NCBI GenBank assembly: GCA_031555735.1
Contig: JAVBUE010000058.1
Span: 1 to 64,000 of the forward strand
Length of the DNA stretch: 64,000 bases
Source of the DNA: JAJDIA01 sp031555735
Lineage (GTDB): Bacteria; Bacteroidota; Bacteroidia; Bacteroidales; Tannerellaceae
Direction of reading: 5' to 3'
The position numbers and the translations under genes were made by a program. The notes below the pieces were generated by a model. It was not told where the DNA came from. It searched no databases and worked only from the letters and a program-made list of their open reading frames with translations. Numbering within the stretch: position 1 is the first letter of the stretch; the number at the start of each line of letters is the position of its first letter. Positions 26,656-35,229 of the stretch are shown here, piece by piece.

Positions 26656-26724
26656 ACGGAAAAAACAGCCTGCACACCTATTCATTCAAATTAACACGTA
26701 TCTTCGTAACGAAAAGTCAGAGGA

Positions 26725-28155
26725 ATGGTCACAGAAGAACTTAGCAAACTATACGCATCTTATACCGGTTCACCCGTTGCCGACATGATCGAATTACCGT
26801 CATCAGGATCCAACCGCCGATACTTCCGGCTGTATGGAGAGAAGGTATTAATCGGTGTAAGCGGTACCTCCCCCGAAGAAAATAAAGCCTTTCTGTATAT
26901 GGCGAAACATTTCCGGTCGAAAGGCCTGCCTGTGCCCGAAGTGTATTGCTGGTCGGACAACCAAGCCTATTACCTCCAGGAAGACCTCGGTGACACCCTG
27001 CTGTTCCACGCCATTGAAAAAGGGAGGAAAAGCTGTGTGTTCGACGAGACCGAACGCACCCTGTTGCATAAGACACTTGCCCTGCTGCCGTCGATCCAGT
27101 TTGCCGGCGCCGATGGGATGGACTTTGCCTATTGCTACCCCCAACCGGCATTCAATGAACGGTCGATCCTCTGGGACCTGAACTATTTCAAGTACTGCTT
27201 CCTCAAAGCCACGGGGATGGATTTTCAGGAAGACCGGCTGGAAGACGATTTCAAGCGGATGAGCGACGTGTTGCTCCAAAGCCCCTCCGGCACCTTCATG
27301 TACCGCGATTTCCAATCGCGCAACGTCATGATCCGGGAAAACGAACCCTGGTTCATCGATTTCCAGGGAGGACGGAAAGGACCGATCTTTTACGACGTAG
27401 CCTCCTTCCTCTGGCAGGCAAAAGCCAACTACCCCGAAGCGCTCCGCAGTGAACTGCTCCAGGTATATATGGATGCGTTGAAGCAATACATCCCGGTGGA
27501 TGAGGCCCGCTTCCTCGACCGCCTCCGCCATTTCGTCCTTTTCCGTACCCTGCAGGTACTCGGCGCCTACGGCTTCCGGGGGTATTTTGAAAAGAAGCCG
27601 CACTTTATACAAAGCGTACCTTTCGCCCTTGAGAACCTGCGGCAACTGTTGCGCGACAACTATCCGGAATATCCCTACCTCTGCCAGGTGTTACGCGAAC
27701 TCACCAACCTCAAACAGTTTTCCGACGATATCCGGAAACGTACCCTCGAAGTCAAGATCGTGAGTTTCGCTTATAAGAAAGGGATACCCAACGACCCCTC
27801 GGGCAACGGAGGCGGGTTTGTTTTCGACTGCCGCGCCATCAATAACCCCGGGAAATACGAACGGTACAACCACTTTACCGGGTTGGACGAGCCGGTGATC
27901 CGCTTCCTGGAAGAAGACGGGGAGATCACCGGATTCCTGGAGCATGTCTATACGATGGTGGACTCCTCCGTACAACGGTATATCGACCGGGGATTCACCA
28001 ACCTGATGGTGTGCTTCGGTTGCACGGGCGGACAGCACCGTTCCGTCTATTCGGCACAACAACTGGCCGAACACCTGAACCGGAAATTCGGCATACGGAT
28101 CGACCTGGTTCACAGAGAACAGAATATAGAACAAACGTACGACGCTACTTTATGA
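26725..28155 (+). CDS. Sugar kinase (AmgK-like phosphotransferase) fused to a RapZ C-terminal domain
   Basis: A 476-residue two-part protein. Residues about 10-320 are an APH/AmgK-type kinase: RRYFRLYGEK, catalytic YRDFQSRNVM and metal-binding IDFQGGRKGP. Residues about 340-475 match the RapZ C-terminal domain (VSFAYKKGIP, FDCRAINNP, CFGCTGGQHRSVYSAQQL). It overlaps the ATG of a MurU-like gene by 4 nt. AmgK and MurU phosphorylate and uridylylate N-acetylmuramate in cell-wall recycling, so that role is inferred. In Enterobacteria the RapZ C-terminal domain binds GlcN6P, which suggests allosteric control of this enzyme. Confidence 0.85.
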   Translation: MVTEELSKLYASYTGSPVADMIELPSSGSNRRYFRLYGEKVLIGVSGTSPEENKAFLYMAKHFRSKGLPVPEVYCWSDNQAYYLQEDLGDTLLFHAIEKGRKSCVFDETERTLLHKTLALLPSIQFAGADGMDFAYCYPQPAFNERSILWDLNYFKYCFLKATGMDFQEDRLEDDFKRMSDVLLQSPSGTFMYRDFQSRNVMIRENEPWFIDFQGGRKGPIFYDVASFLWQAKANYPEALRSELLQVYMDALKQYIPVDEARFLDRLRHFVLFRTLQVLGAYGFRGYFEKKPHFIQSVPFALENLRQLLRDNYPEYPYLCQVLRELTNLKQFSDDIRKRTLEVKIVSFAYKKGIPNDPSGNGGGFVFDCRAINNPGKYERYNHFTGLDEPVIRFLEEDGEITGFLEHVYTMVDSSVQRYIDRGFTNLMVCFGCTGGQHRSVYSAQQLAEHLNRKFGIRIDLVHREQNIEQTYDATL

Positions 28156-28895
28156 ATGCAATGATCTTCGCAGCGGGTTTGGGCACACGGCTCAAACCGC
28201 TCACGGACAATACTCCCAAAGCGCTCATCCCCGTCGGGGGCAAGCCGATGCTTGAACATATCATCCTTAAACTGAAAGCGGCAGGCTTCGACCACATCGT
28301 GATCAACATCCATCACTTAGGACAACAGATCATCGATTTCCTGGAAGCCAATGACAACTTCGGTATCGACATCCATCTCTCCGACGAACGGGATTACCTG
28401 CTGGATACCGGCGGCGGGATCAAGAAAGCCGCCTCCTTCTTCCGGAAAGACAAGCCGATCTTGGTACACAATGTCGATATCATGTCCAATGTCAACCTCA
28501 CCGACCTGTACAACGCGCACCTGCATACCAAACCGCTGGCCACCCTGCTGGTCAGCCAGCGGGATACGTCGCGCTACCTGCTGTTCAATAAAGAGAATAA
28601 GTTGTGCGGCTGGCGAAACCGTGATACAGGCGAGGTCAAATCTTTCTATCCCCAGTTCGACCCGCGGCAATATACGGAATTTGCTTTCGGCGGCGTACAC
28701 ATCCTTTCCCCCCAGATATTCGAATGGATGGAAGAATGGACGGGAAAATTCCCCATCATCAACTTCTACCTGTCCATTTGCGCCCGGACAACCATCCAGG
28801 CTTATCCGGCAGAAAACCTCAAACTGATCGATATCGGCAAACCCGACGCCATCGAAAAAGCCGAAGAATGGCTGCGCTCGGATGGCATCCGCTGA
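28152..28895 (+). CDS. Sugar-1-phosphate nucleotidyltransferase, MurU-like
   Basis: A 247-residue nucleotidyltransferase with the N-terminal signature FAAGLGTRLKPLTDNTPKAL and the metal-binding segment LVHNVDIMSNV; LLDTGGGI is the sugar-phosphate loop. In MurU the product is UDP-MurNAc from MurNAc-1-P. The pairing with the upstream AmgK-like kinase (ATGA overlap) favours MurNAc over glucose or mannose, but related enzymes use these too. The start is the ATG at 28152. Confidence 0.85.
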   Translation: MNAMIFAAGLGTRLKPLTDNTPKALIPVGGKPMLEHIILKLKAAGFDHIVINIHHLGQQIIDFLEANDNFGIDIHLSDERDYLLDTGGGIKKAASFFRKDKPILVHNVDIMSNVNLTDLYNAHLHTKPLATLLVSQRDTSRYLLFNKENKLCGWRNRDTGEVKSFYPQFDPRQYTEFAFGGVHILSPQIFEWMEEWTGKFPIINFYLSICARTTIQAYPAENLKLIDIGKPDAIEKAEEWLRSDGIR

Positions 28896-28999
28896 TCGGT
28901 TGATCCTTCCTGCAGGATCCCTGCGCGGAAAAAGTGCATCCGGATAATTTCTTACCGGAATATAGATGCGTAGCGGAAAAGATACCTTCTTCTATTGCA

Positions 29000-29121
29000 G
29001 CGATTAGGAACCTTTAGTTGTTCCACCCGGGTGGGACATGTGTACCACCTGACTGGAACATATGTCCCACCTTGGTGGAACACGTGTCCCACCCGGGTGG
29101 AACAACTACCCCTTCCGTATG
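29000..29121. repeat. Array B: 22-nt-stepped palindromic repeats after the murU-like gene
   Basis: A leader GCGATTAGGA (29000-29009) with CTTTAG is followed by four 18-nt near-palindromes starting at 29020, 29042, 29064 and 29086, e.g. GTCCCACCCGGGTGGAAC (29086-29103). The first three are followed by a 4-nt spacer (ATGT, ATAT, ACGT). A fifth, degenerate unit at 29108 contains TTCCGTATG (29113-29121). The total length is 122 nt, the same as array C. The remaining 29122-29240 holds nothing I can identify. Confidence 0.92.
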
Positions 29122-29243
29122 GCGACAACAACTCATCCACTGGATTGCAATACCTGCATTAAATGGATGCAATAGATGAACAAGAGACGGATCAGCACAT
29201 GCCCTGTCGTGATCCGTTTGTCCACAAACCATTGATTGGATAT

Positions 29244-29270
29244 GAAAAAGGGCGCCCCAAAAAGGCGCCC
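29244..29270 (-). terminator. Rho-independent terminator after the IMP dehydrogenase gene
   Basis: On the minus strand GGGCGCC (29264-29270) pairs with GGCGCCC (29250-29256), a 7-bp GC-rich stem, followed by TTTTTC. It lies 74 nt beyond the stop codon of the IMP dehydrogenase gene. Confidence 0.9.
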
Positions 29271-29343
29271 ATAAATAGCTTATTTGTACATTTTACTGTA
29301 TGGAAAGCTTCCGGCATCACGATGCCACTTGCATAACAGGCGA

Positions 29344-30837
29344 TCAGCCCTGGTCTTTGAGGATGACGTCGTGGGCGCCGCCTTCCACGATACTGGTGGA
29401 TGAGACGAGGGTGATCTTGGCATTTTGTTGCAAGCGGGGGATGGAGGTAGCGCCACAACTGCACATCGTAGCCTTCATCTTGCCAAGCGTAATATCCAGG
29501 TTGTCTTTCATCTTTCCGGCATAGGGCACATAGCTGTCCACGCCTTCTTCGAATTTCAACGATTCGGTACCTCCCATATCATAGCGCTGCCAGTTCTTGG
29601 CGCGGTTGGAGCCTTCGCCCCAGTATTCCTTCACGAAGCTGTTTCCGATCTTCATCTTTTTGGTAGGCGATTCATCGAAGCGGGCGAAGTAACGTCCCAT
29701 CATCAGGAAATCGGCTCCCATCGCCAGCGCCAGCACCATGTGGTAATCGTGTACCAGCCCGCCGTCGCTACAGATAGGGATATAGACCCCTTTTTCCCGG
29801 AAATAGTCGTCGCGCGCCTGCGCCACATCGATGATGGCGGTAGCCTGTCCGCGTCCGATCCCCTTCTGTTCACGGGTGATACAGATCGAACCGCCGCCGA
29901 TACCCACCTTGATAAAGTCGGCCCCGGCATCCGCCAGGTAATCGAATCCTTCCTTATCCACGATATTCCCGGCGCCGACAAACACTCTGTCGCCATACGT
30001 TTCCTTGATCCAGCGTAAGGTTTCGTTTTGCCATTCGGAATACCCGTCGGACGAGTCGATGCAAAGCACATCCACACCCGCGTTGATCAACGCCGGCACA
30101 CGTTCCTGATAATCCCGCGTATTGATACCGGCGCCTACCAGCAGTTTTTTATCCGTACCGCAGAGTTCGTTGGGATTATCCCGTCGGCTGTCGTAATCCT
30201 TCCGGAAGACGAAGTACTGCAACCGCTGGTCGTCGTCGATGATCGGCAGCTGGTTCACCTTATGATCCCAGATGAGTTGGTTGGCATCTTTCAACGACAT
30301 ACCCAGCCGTCCCACAATCAGTTCGGAGAAGGGGGTCATGAAATCTTTCACTTTCATATCCAGGCTGTCTCTTTCCGGGCGGTAGTCGCGGCTGGTCACC
30401 AGTCCGAGCAGTTTGCCGTGCGGCGTCCCGTCGTCGGTCACGCCAATGGTATTGTGTTCCGTGTCGCGCACCAGCAACAGCACATCCTTCAAGGTCTGTT
30501 CGGGGGTGACGTTGGAATCGCTGATCACGAAGCCCGCTTTGAATTTCTTCACCCGGCGCACCATTTCCACCTGGTTCCCGATCGTTTGCGATCCGAAGAT
30601 GAAAGACAGTCCGCCATTGCGCGCCAGTTCGATCGCCAGTTCGGGACCGGAAACAGACTGCATGATGGCAGAAACCACCGGGATATTCAATACAATCGGG
30701 GATGATTCGCCTGTTTTATGCTTCACAAGCGGGGTTTGCAACGAGACGTTCGTCGGGATACATTCTTTCGTAGTCAGACCGGGGATAAGCAAATACTCTC
30801 CAAACGTTCTTGACACATCGTTCAAATAAATTGCCAT
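29344..30837 (-). CDS. guaB: IMP dehydrogenase
   Basis: The enzyme oxidises IMP to XMP, the first committed step to GMP. The 497-residue barrel has two CBS domains inserted at about residues 105-220. The catalytic loop is GIGGGSICITREQKGIGRG, with the active Cys in SICIT, and the flap is NRAKNWQRYDMGG, which contains an Arg-Tyr pair. These differ from the common GIGPGSICTTR form and resemble the Tritrichomonas foetus-type enzyme, a similarity I recall rather than tested. The start at 30837 (MAIYLNDVSRTFGEYLLIPG) is preferred over 30894. A -7 element lies at 30868-30875. Confidence 0.9.
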   Translation of the reverse strand: MAIYLNDVSRTFGEYLLIPGLTTKECIPTNVSLQTPLVKHKTGESSPIVLNIPVVSAIMQSVSGPELAIELARNGGLSFIFGSQTIGNQVEMVRRVKKFKAGFVISDSNVTPEQTLKDVLLLVRDTEHNTIGVTDDGTPHGKLLGLVTSRDYRPERDSLDMKVKDFMTPFSELIVGRLGMSLKDANQLIWDHKVNQLPIIDDDQRLQYFVFRKDYDSRRDNPNELCGTDKKLLVGAGINTRDYQERVPALINAGVDVLCIDSSDGYSEWQNETLRWIKETYGDRVFVGAGNIVDKEGFDYLADAGADFIKVGIGGGSICITREQKGIGRGQATAIIDVAQARDDYFREKGVYIPICSDGGLVHDYHMVLALAMGADFLMMGRYFARFDESPTKKMKIGNSFVKEYWGEGSNRAKNWQRYDMGGTESLKFEEGVDSYVPYAGKMKDNLDITLGKMKATMCSCGATSIPRLQQNAKITLVSSTSIVEGGAHDVILKDQG

Positions 30838-30867
30838 AAATCTATTATTTTGCCAGATATAAGTGTA

Positions 30868-30875
30868 CAAAGGTA
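30868..30875 (-). promoter_or_regulatory. -7 element for guaB
   Basis: On the minus strand TACCTTTG (30868-30875) matches TAnnTTTG about 30 nt upstream of the ATG at 30837. No TTTG is seen at the proper -33 distance. Confidence 0.55.
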
Positions 30876-30952
30876 ATGAAATTCGGATAGGCAACCTGCA
30901 TTTTGTTAAAAAAACATGCGTATATCCGGCATAAATAGCCGGTTCGGCGCGC

Positions 30953-33010
30953 TTAAAAATGACAGGTCACCGTCAGCCAGGCCACCCGCGCGTCGCGGTT
31001 GCGCACCTGTCGCATCTGCATGGCGTCGGTATCAATATGTGTCACTTCCTCCAGACTATCGAAGAGGTTGTTGATACTCAGGTTCACCCGCAGTTTCCGC
31101 TGCATGAAGTACTGAACCAGGCCCGCATTGACACTGGCGCGGCTGTCGATATGCCCCTGCGGCGTCAGTTGGTCGGACACGATGAATCCATCCACCTGCA
31201 ATTCGGTGGAGGGAGTGATCGAAATACCGGCAAACCCTTTCACGTCCCAGCAGGTCATCGTTTTCCGTTCGTCGTATCCGGCGATACGCCCGTCGATCTC
31301 ATCCCGATAGACATTCCCCGAGACACCTGCGGCGAAGAAGGAGGCCGGTGTCCAGTTCACCGACAGTTCGGCGCCTATGGTCCGGCTGTCGCCCACATTG
31401 GCTTTTTCCCAGATGGTGAGGTTGTCTGTTTCCTGTACCACTTCCATCAGCCGGTTGGTGCGATAGCGGAAATAAGCCGCGGGGGCGATCCGCAACCGGT
31501 GCAGGTTGATCGGCCATCCCAGTTCGAGGGCATGGATAAATTCGTCTTCCAAGCCGGTGTTTCCCTGTTTGATATGCGTGGCATCCGCCCGGTCGATAAA
31601 CGGATTCAGGTCGGCTCCATACGGGCGGATCACCCGTTGGATATACGACAGCCTGACCTCGCCCAGCGGACCGGTCTGGTAGGAAAAGCACCAGCGCGGG
31701 TAGAGATGGAAACGCGTATGCGTATCACCGGCAGCCTGTTGGCGGGAGAGTTCGGCCTGTACGCCCGCTTCGGCGGAGAACCGGTTCCAGGTCGCCGCCG
31801 CCGAGAAAAAGAGGAGATTCGTCAACCTGTCGAAGCGGAAGGTATCCGACTTCAGGGGGTTAGGCACCCAGGCATCGGCTTTCAGGTCGTTGGCATCAGC
31901 GTCATACGCCTCATCCCGGTAGCGGCCGATATATCCGGCTTGTATGCGGAGATTCCCTCCCAGCGCCCGTTCATACGACGCCGACAGGTAATAGTTATTT
32001 TTCCGCTGGCGGATAAACAGGTTGTCTTGCCCGACGATAGCGCCCGTCTGCGGATTTTCGTTAGCGAAGTCGTTATCCTCGTCGTACCCGAAATTGTTGT
32101 AATTGAAGACGACGGCCAACCGGTCCGTCGGACGGCCAAACTGATGGTTCCACCGGGCTTCGGCGGCGTAGGCATCCTGCCGCTGGTGGTTGTAGCGATG
32201 GCGAAGCATGCGGTTGATCACCTGGCCGGCCGGGTTATACCGTATATTATTGATCTTTCCGTGCCGGTCGTAGTCCATCGCGTAATACAGTCCATATACC
32301 GAGAGCAGGTCGTTCGGACTCAGGTCGTACCCCACCGCCAGGTCGGCCACATGCACATCGGGACGGGCGGAAGCCGAATTATCCATCTCTGTAGTACCGG
32401 CAGCCGTCGTGGTGGTCTTGTTGAAGCTTCGTTCCCGGTACTCGTGCCGGTAGTTATACTTGGCATTGATATGCCAACGGCGGGGATGCAGGTTTACCAC
32501 TGCCCCGGCGTTATAGCGTTCGTTCCATCCGGCGCCCAGGGTGACGATCAGCGGGGACTCATTCGCGGTATAGCGTTTCGATTGGAGATTAAACGCACCG
32601 GCATCCCCATCGGGAACCCAATCGATGGGCGGGAAAGAGGTTACGGAGAGTTGGTCGAAAAACAAAGCCGGCAGCTGGATCAGCACATCGCCATTGTATT
32701 CTTCCAGCAAGCCATAGGGTATTCCGTTAATCAGCAAGCCCGAGCGGCCTGATCCGCGGAATACCACCCCGCCTTCGATATCCGTGACAACCGACGGGAG
32801 TTGGCGAAGGGCTTCCGCCGTGGAACCGGTGAGGCTGGTCAGGTTGTTGTCCACATCCAACCGTTTCACCTCGCCGATACCCACCCCGGTGAGGCGTTTA
32901 CCCAACACATCCACCCGTTGCAATACAATGGTTGTATCCACAGGCGTTTGTGACATTGCGGCCCCTGCCAGGGAAAGACAGGCGACCCATAAACAGACTG
33001 CTTTTTTCAT
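30953..33010 (-). CDS. TonB-dependent outer-membrane receptor, no SusD partner
   Basis: A 685-residue receptor. A signal peptide (MKKAVCLWVACLSLAGAAMS) is followed by a plug domain from about residue 45 (LPSVVTDIEGGVVFRGSGRS) and a beta barrel with many aromatic-rich strands, ending in DARVAWLTVTCHF with the terminal Phe typical of outer-membrane proteins. It lacks the N-terminal carboxypeptidase-like domain of SusC proteins, and no SusD-type gene is next to it. Substrate unknown; metal or cofactor uptake is the usual guess. Confidence 0.9.
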   Translation of the reverse strand: MKKAVCLWVACLSLAGAAMSQTPVDTTIVLQRVDVLGKRLTGVGIGEVKRLDVDNNLTSLTGSTAEALRQLPSVVTDIEGGVVFRGSGRSGLLINGIPYGLLEEYNGDVLIQLPALFFDQLSVTSFPPIDWVPDGDAGAFNLQSKRYTANESPLIVTLGAGWNERYNAGAVVNLHPRRWHINAKYNYRHEYRERSFNKTTTTAAGTTEMDNSASARPDVHVADLAVGYDLSPNDLLSVYGLYYAMDYDRHGKINNIRYNPAGQVINRMLRHRYNHQRQDAYAAEARWNHQFGRPTDRLAVVFNYNNFGYDEDNDFANENPQTGAIVGQDNLFIRQRKNNYYLSASYERALGGNLRIQAGYIGRYRDEAYDADANDLKADAWVPNPLKSDTFRFDRLTNLLFFSAAATWNRFSAEAGVQAELSRQQAAGDTHTRFHLYPRWCFSYQTGPLGEVRLSYIQRVIRPYGADLNPFIDRADATHIKQGNTGLEDEFIHALELGWPINLHRLRIAPAAYFRYRTNRLMEVVQETDNLTIWEKANVGDSRTIGAELSVNWTPASFFAAGVSGNVYRDEIDGRIAGYDERKTMTCWDVKGFAGISITPSTELQVDGFIVSDQLTPQGHIDSRASVNAGLVQYFMQRKLRVNLSINNLFDSLEEVTHIDTDAMQMRQVRNRDARVAWLTVTCHF

Positions 33011-33033
33011 GTGATTTCCGTTTAGATTAAAAA

Positions 33034-33066
33034 TAAAAAAGTCTGTATGGTATAAGCATACAGACT
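33034..33066 (-). terminator. Rho-independent terminator after the acidic lipoprotein
   Basis: On the minus strand AGTCTGTATG (33057-33066) pairs with CATACAGACT (33040-33049), a perfect 10-bp stem with a 7-nt loop, followed by TTTTTTATTTTT. It ends the transcript of the small lipoprotein and separates it from the TonB receptor. Confidence 0.92.
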
Positions 33067-33090
33067 AACGCATAAGAGCTCGAGCTACGA

Positions 33091-33297
33091 TTAGTTAGCG
33101 GGAGTCACTTCTTCTACGGTTGCAGAATCTGTTGCAGCTACTTCCACAATGGCAGAATCAGCTTCTGCTACTGTTGTTTCTTCTACTACTGTTTCTGTTT
33201 CAGCCACTGCTTCAGTTGATTCAGCAGACTTGTTGTTTCCGCAAGAAGCGAATGTGAATGTTGCCACGCAAGCAACAAATGCGACGAACTTTTTCAT
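33091..33297 (-). CDS. Very small acidic lipoprotein
   Basis: A 68-residue predicted lipoprotein. Signal MKKFVAFVACVATFTFASC ends with lipobox FASC, so the mature part is about 50 residues of almost pure Ala, Glu, Thr, Ser and Val with no aromatic residue. It is likely unstructured and strongly negative (pattern EETTVAEADSAIVEVAATDS). It has its own promoter element (33350-33357) and a strong terminator, which suggests an abundant transcript. The function is unknown. Confidence 0.85.
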   Translation of the reverse strand: MKKFVAFVACVATFTFASCGNNKSAESTEAVAETETVVEETTVAEADSAIVEVAATDSATVEEVTPAN

Positions 33298-33349
33298 TTA
33301 CCCAATTTTTTAAATAACTATTAAAAACCACTGTGATTGTAATTCGGCA

Positions 33350-33357
33350 CAAAAGTA
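33350..33357 (-). promoter_or_regulatory. -7 element for the acidic lipoprotein
   Basis: On the minus strand TACTTTTG (33350-33357) matches TAnnTTTG, 53 nt upstream of the ATG at 33297. A GTTG (33380-33383) at 22 nt may serve as a weak -33. Confidence 0.6.
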
Positions 33358-33452
33358 TGGATTAAGTATATATGTTGTACAACATAAACCAAACTTTTTT
33401 TAAAATATTTTTTAATAGCTTGACAAATGGGTAATATCGGCCTGTTCTGCCT

Positions 33453-35117
33453 TCAATAATTACTATACAAATACCGCTTAATACTCTTTTTAGGCGTTTT
33501 TTCGAACTCGGTCGGATACAACTGAAGCGACGACACAGCCTCGTAAGGAGCGAGTAATTTGTTCAGTTCGATCCGGTTTTGTTCCATGATAGTCCCCAGG
33601 TCGCTGTGGGATATACCGGTCATATCCACCGCTTCGTAATCGGGATACACGAGGCCGACCAGCTTACGGTCTTTCTCGATCACCAGGCTTTCCATCACAA
33701 AGGGCAGGTTGTTCAGTTTCGACTCGATCTCTTCGGGATAGATATTCTGTCCGCTTGATCCGAGGATCATCGTTTTACTGCGGCCACGGATAAAGATCCG
33801 CTTTTGCGGGTCGATCGTTCCCAGGTCGCCGGTCTTCAGCCATCCATCTTCCGTGAACACTTTCCGGGTCGCGTCTTCATTCTTATAATACCCCTTCATC
33901 ACGTTCTCCCCGCGCACCTGTATTTCTCCTACCTTATTATAGGGGTCGGACGAGTCGATGCGCACCTCCATGATCTGCTTCAGTATCTGGCCGCAGGAAC
34001 CGGGAATATATTCCTTGTTGCTGTCGTAGCTGATCAGCGGGCCACATTCGGTCATCCCATACCCGATGGTAAAGGGAAACTTGATCTTGTAGAGGAAGTC
34101 GGTCACCTCCTGGTTCATCGCCGCACCGCCTACAATCACTTCACGGAAGCGTCCGCCCAACGCGTCAGACAGGCTCTTGCGTATCTGCGCGTAAATACGG
34201 GTATCCAGCAAGGGAATACTCATCGCCAGCTTCAACGTAAGTTTATTAAGTTGCGGCAGGATCATCTTCTTGTATATCTTCTCCAGGATCAGGGGTACGG
34301 TAATGATGAGGTTGGGCTTGATCTCTTCAAACGCCTTCATCAATATCTTGGGAGAGGGCGACTTGCCCAGGAAATACACATGGGCGCCAAATGCCATGGG
34401 AACCAGGAAATTGAAGGTACAACTATACGCATGCGCCAACGGGAGGAAGCAAAGCATCCGTTCGCCCCGGAAGATCACGTCCAGCGTCCGGGCATATACC
34501 ACGTTGCCCGCCAGGTTGTTGCCCGTCAGCATCACGCCCTTGCTGAAACCGGTTGTGCCGGAGGTATAATTGAGCAATACTACTTTATCATTATCCAACT
34601 CGGCATATTTGATGTCTTCTTTCGTAAAACCGTTGGGATATTTCTCCGCCATCTTTTCATCCAGCGCAAGCATGAGCTTCTGGATATTCTCCCCGTCGCG
34701 CTGATGCAGGCAACGCAGGTCCGACAACGAAAATACCGCGCGTATTTCTTCAATCTTGTCTTCTTCGAGCGAATCCCAGATCCGGTCGCTCACAAACAAA
34801 AAGACCGATTCGGAATGGTTGATGATATGATGTACATCATTCGGACTGAAATCCTGGAGGATGGGAACAATGATTGCGCCATAGCTGACCGCCGCCATAT
34901 AAACCACGCACCAGCGGGAGCAGTCTTTGCCGATCAGGGCGATTTTATCTCCGCGCCGTATCTGGCATTCATGGAAGATCAGATGGATCCGGGCGATTTC
35001 TTTGGCTACGTCGCCAAAGGTATAACTGGTGGATTTGCCGTAGTCAGACAATGCAGGAAGCGACCAGTTTTCTTTAAAACTGTGTTCGTACAGTTTAATA
35101 AAATTCTCGTTGATCAT
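33453..35117 (-). CDS. Long-chain acyl-CoA synthetase / AMP-binding ligase
   Basis: A 554-residue adenylate-forming ligase. The ATP-binding P-loop motif is LLNYTSGTTGFSKGVM (about residues 181-196), with later motifs GYGMTECGPLIS and GWLKTGDLGTIDP for the adenylation and thioester steps. The C-terminal Lys region is PKKSIKRYLY. The full length fits the FadD/long-chain acyl-CoA ligase group, with fatty acid as the likely substrate. It is a single gene with a -7 element at 35141-35148 and is divergent to mtaB. Confidence 0.9.
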   Translation of the reverse strand: MINENFIKLYEHSFKENWSLPALSDYGKSTSYTFGDVAKEIARIHLIFHECQIRRGDKIALIGKDCSRWCVVYMAAVSYGAIIVPILQDFSPNDVHHIINHSESVFLFVSDRIWDSLEEDKIEEIRAVFSLSDLRCLHQRDGENIQKLMLALDEKMAEKYPNGFTKEDIKYAELDNDKVVLLNYTSGTTGFSKGVMLTGNNLAGNVVYARTLDVIFRGERMLCFLPLAHAYSCTFNFLVPMAFGAHVYFLGKSPSPKILMKAFEEIKPNLIITVPLILEKIYKKMILPQLNKLTLKLAMSIPLLDTRIYAQIRKSLSDALGGRFREVIVGGAAMNQEVTDFLYKIKFPFTIGYGMTECGPLISYDSNKEYIPGSCGQILKQIMEVRIDSSDPYNKVGEIQVRGENVMKGYYKNEDATRKVFTEDGWLKTGDLGTIDPQKRIFIRGRSKTMILGSSGQNIYPEEIESKLNNLPFVMESLVIEKDRKLVGLVYPDYEAVDMTGISHSDLGTIMEQNRIELNKLLAPYEAVSSLQLYPTEFEKTPKKSIKRYLYSNY

Positions 35118-35140
35118 AGCACATTTATGTGATTTATGTG

Positions 35141-35148
35141 CAAAATTA
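35141..35148 (-). promoter_or_regulatory. -7 element for the acyl-CoA ligase
   Basis: On the minus strand TAATTTTG (35141-35148) matches TAnnTTTG, 24 nt upstream of the ATG at 35117. The -33 region has no clear TTTG. Confidence 0.55.
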
Positions 35149-35202
35149 GATATAAAAAGCGTAGATTACAATAAAAAGGAAGAAGAACATCCGCCTTTTA
35201 TA

Positions 35203-35210
35203 TAACTTTG
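35203..35210 (+). promoter_or_regulatory. -7 element for mtaB
   Basis: TAACTTTG matches TAnnTTTG, 19 nt before the mtaB ATG at 35230, so the leader is very short. It is divergent from the -7 element of the acyl-CoA ligase at 35141-35148. Confidence 0.6.
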
Positions 35211-35229
35211 CCGCCGAAACGTGAGATAA

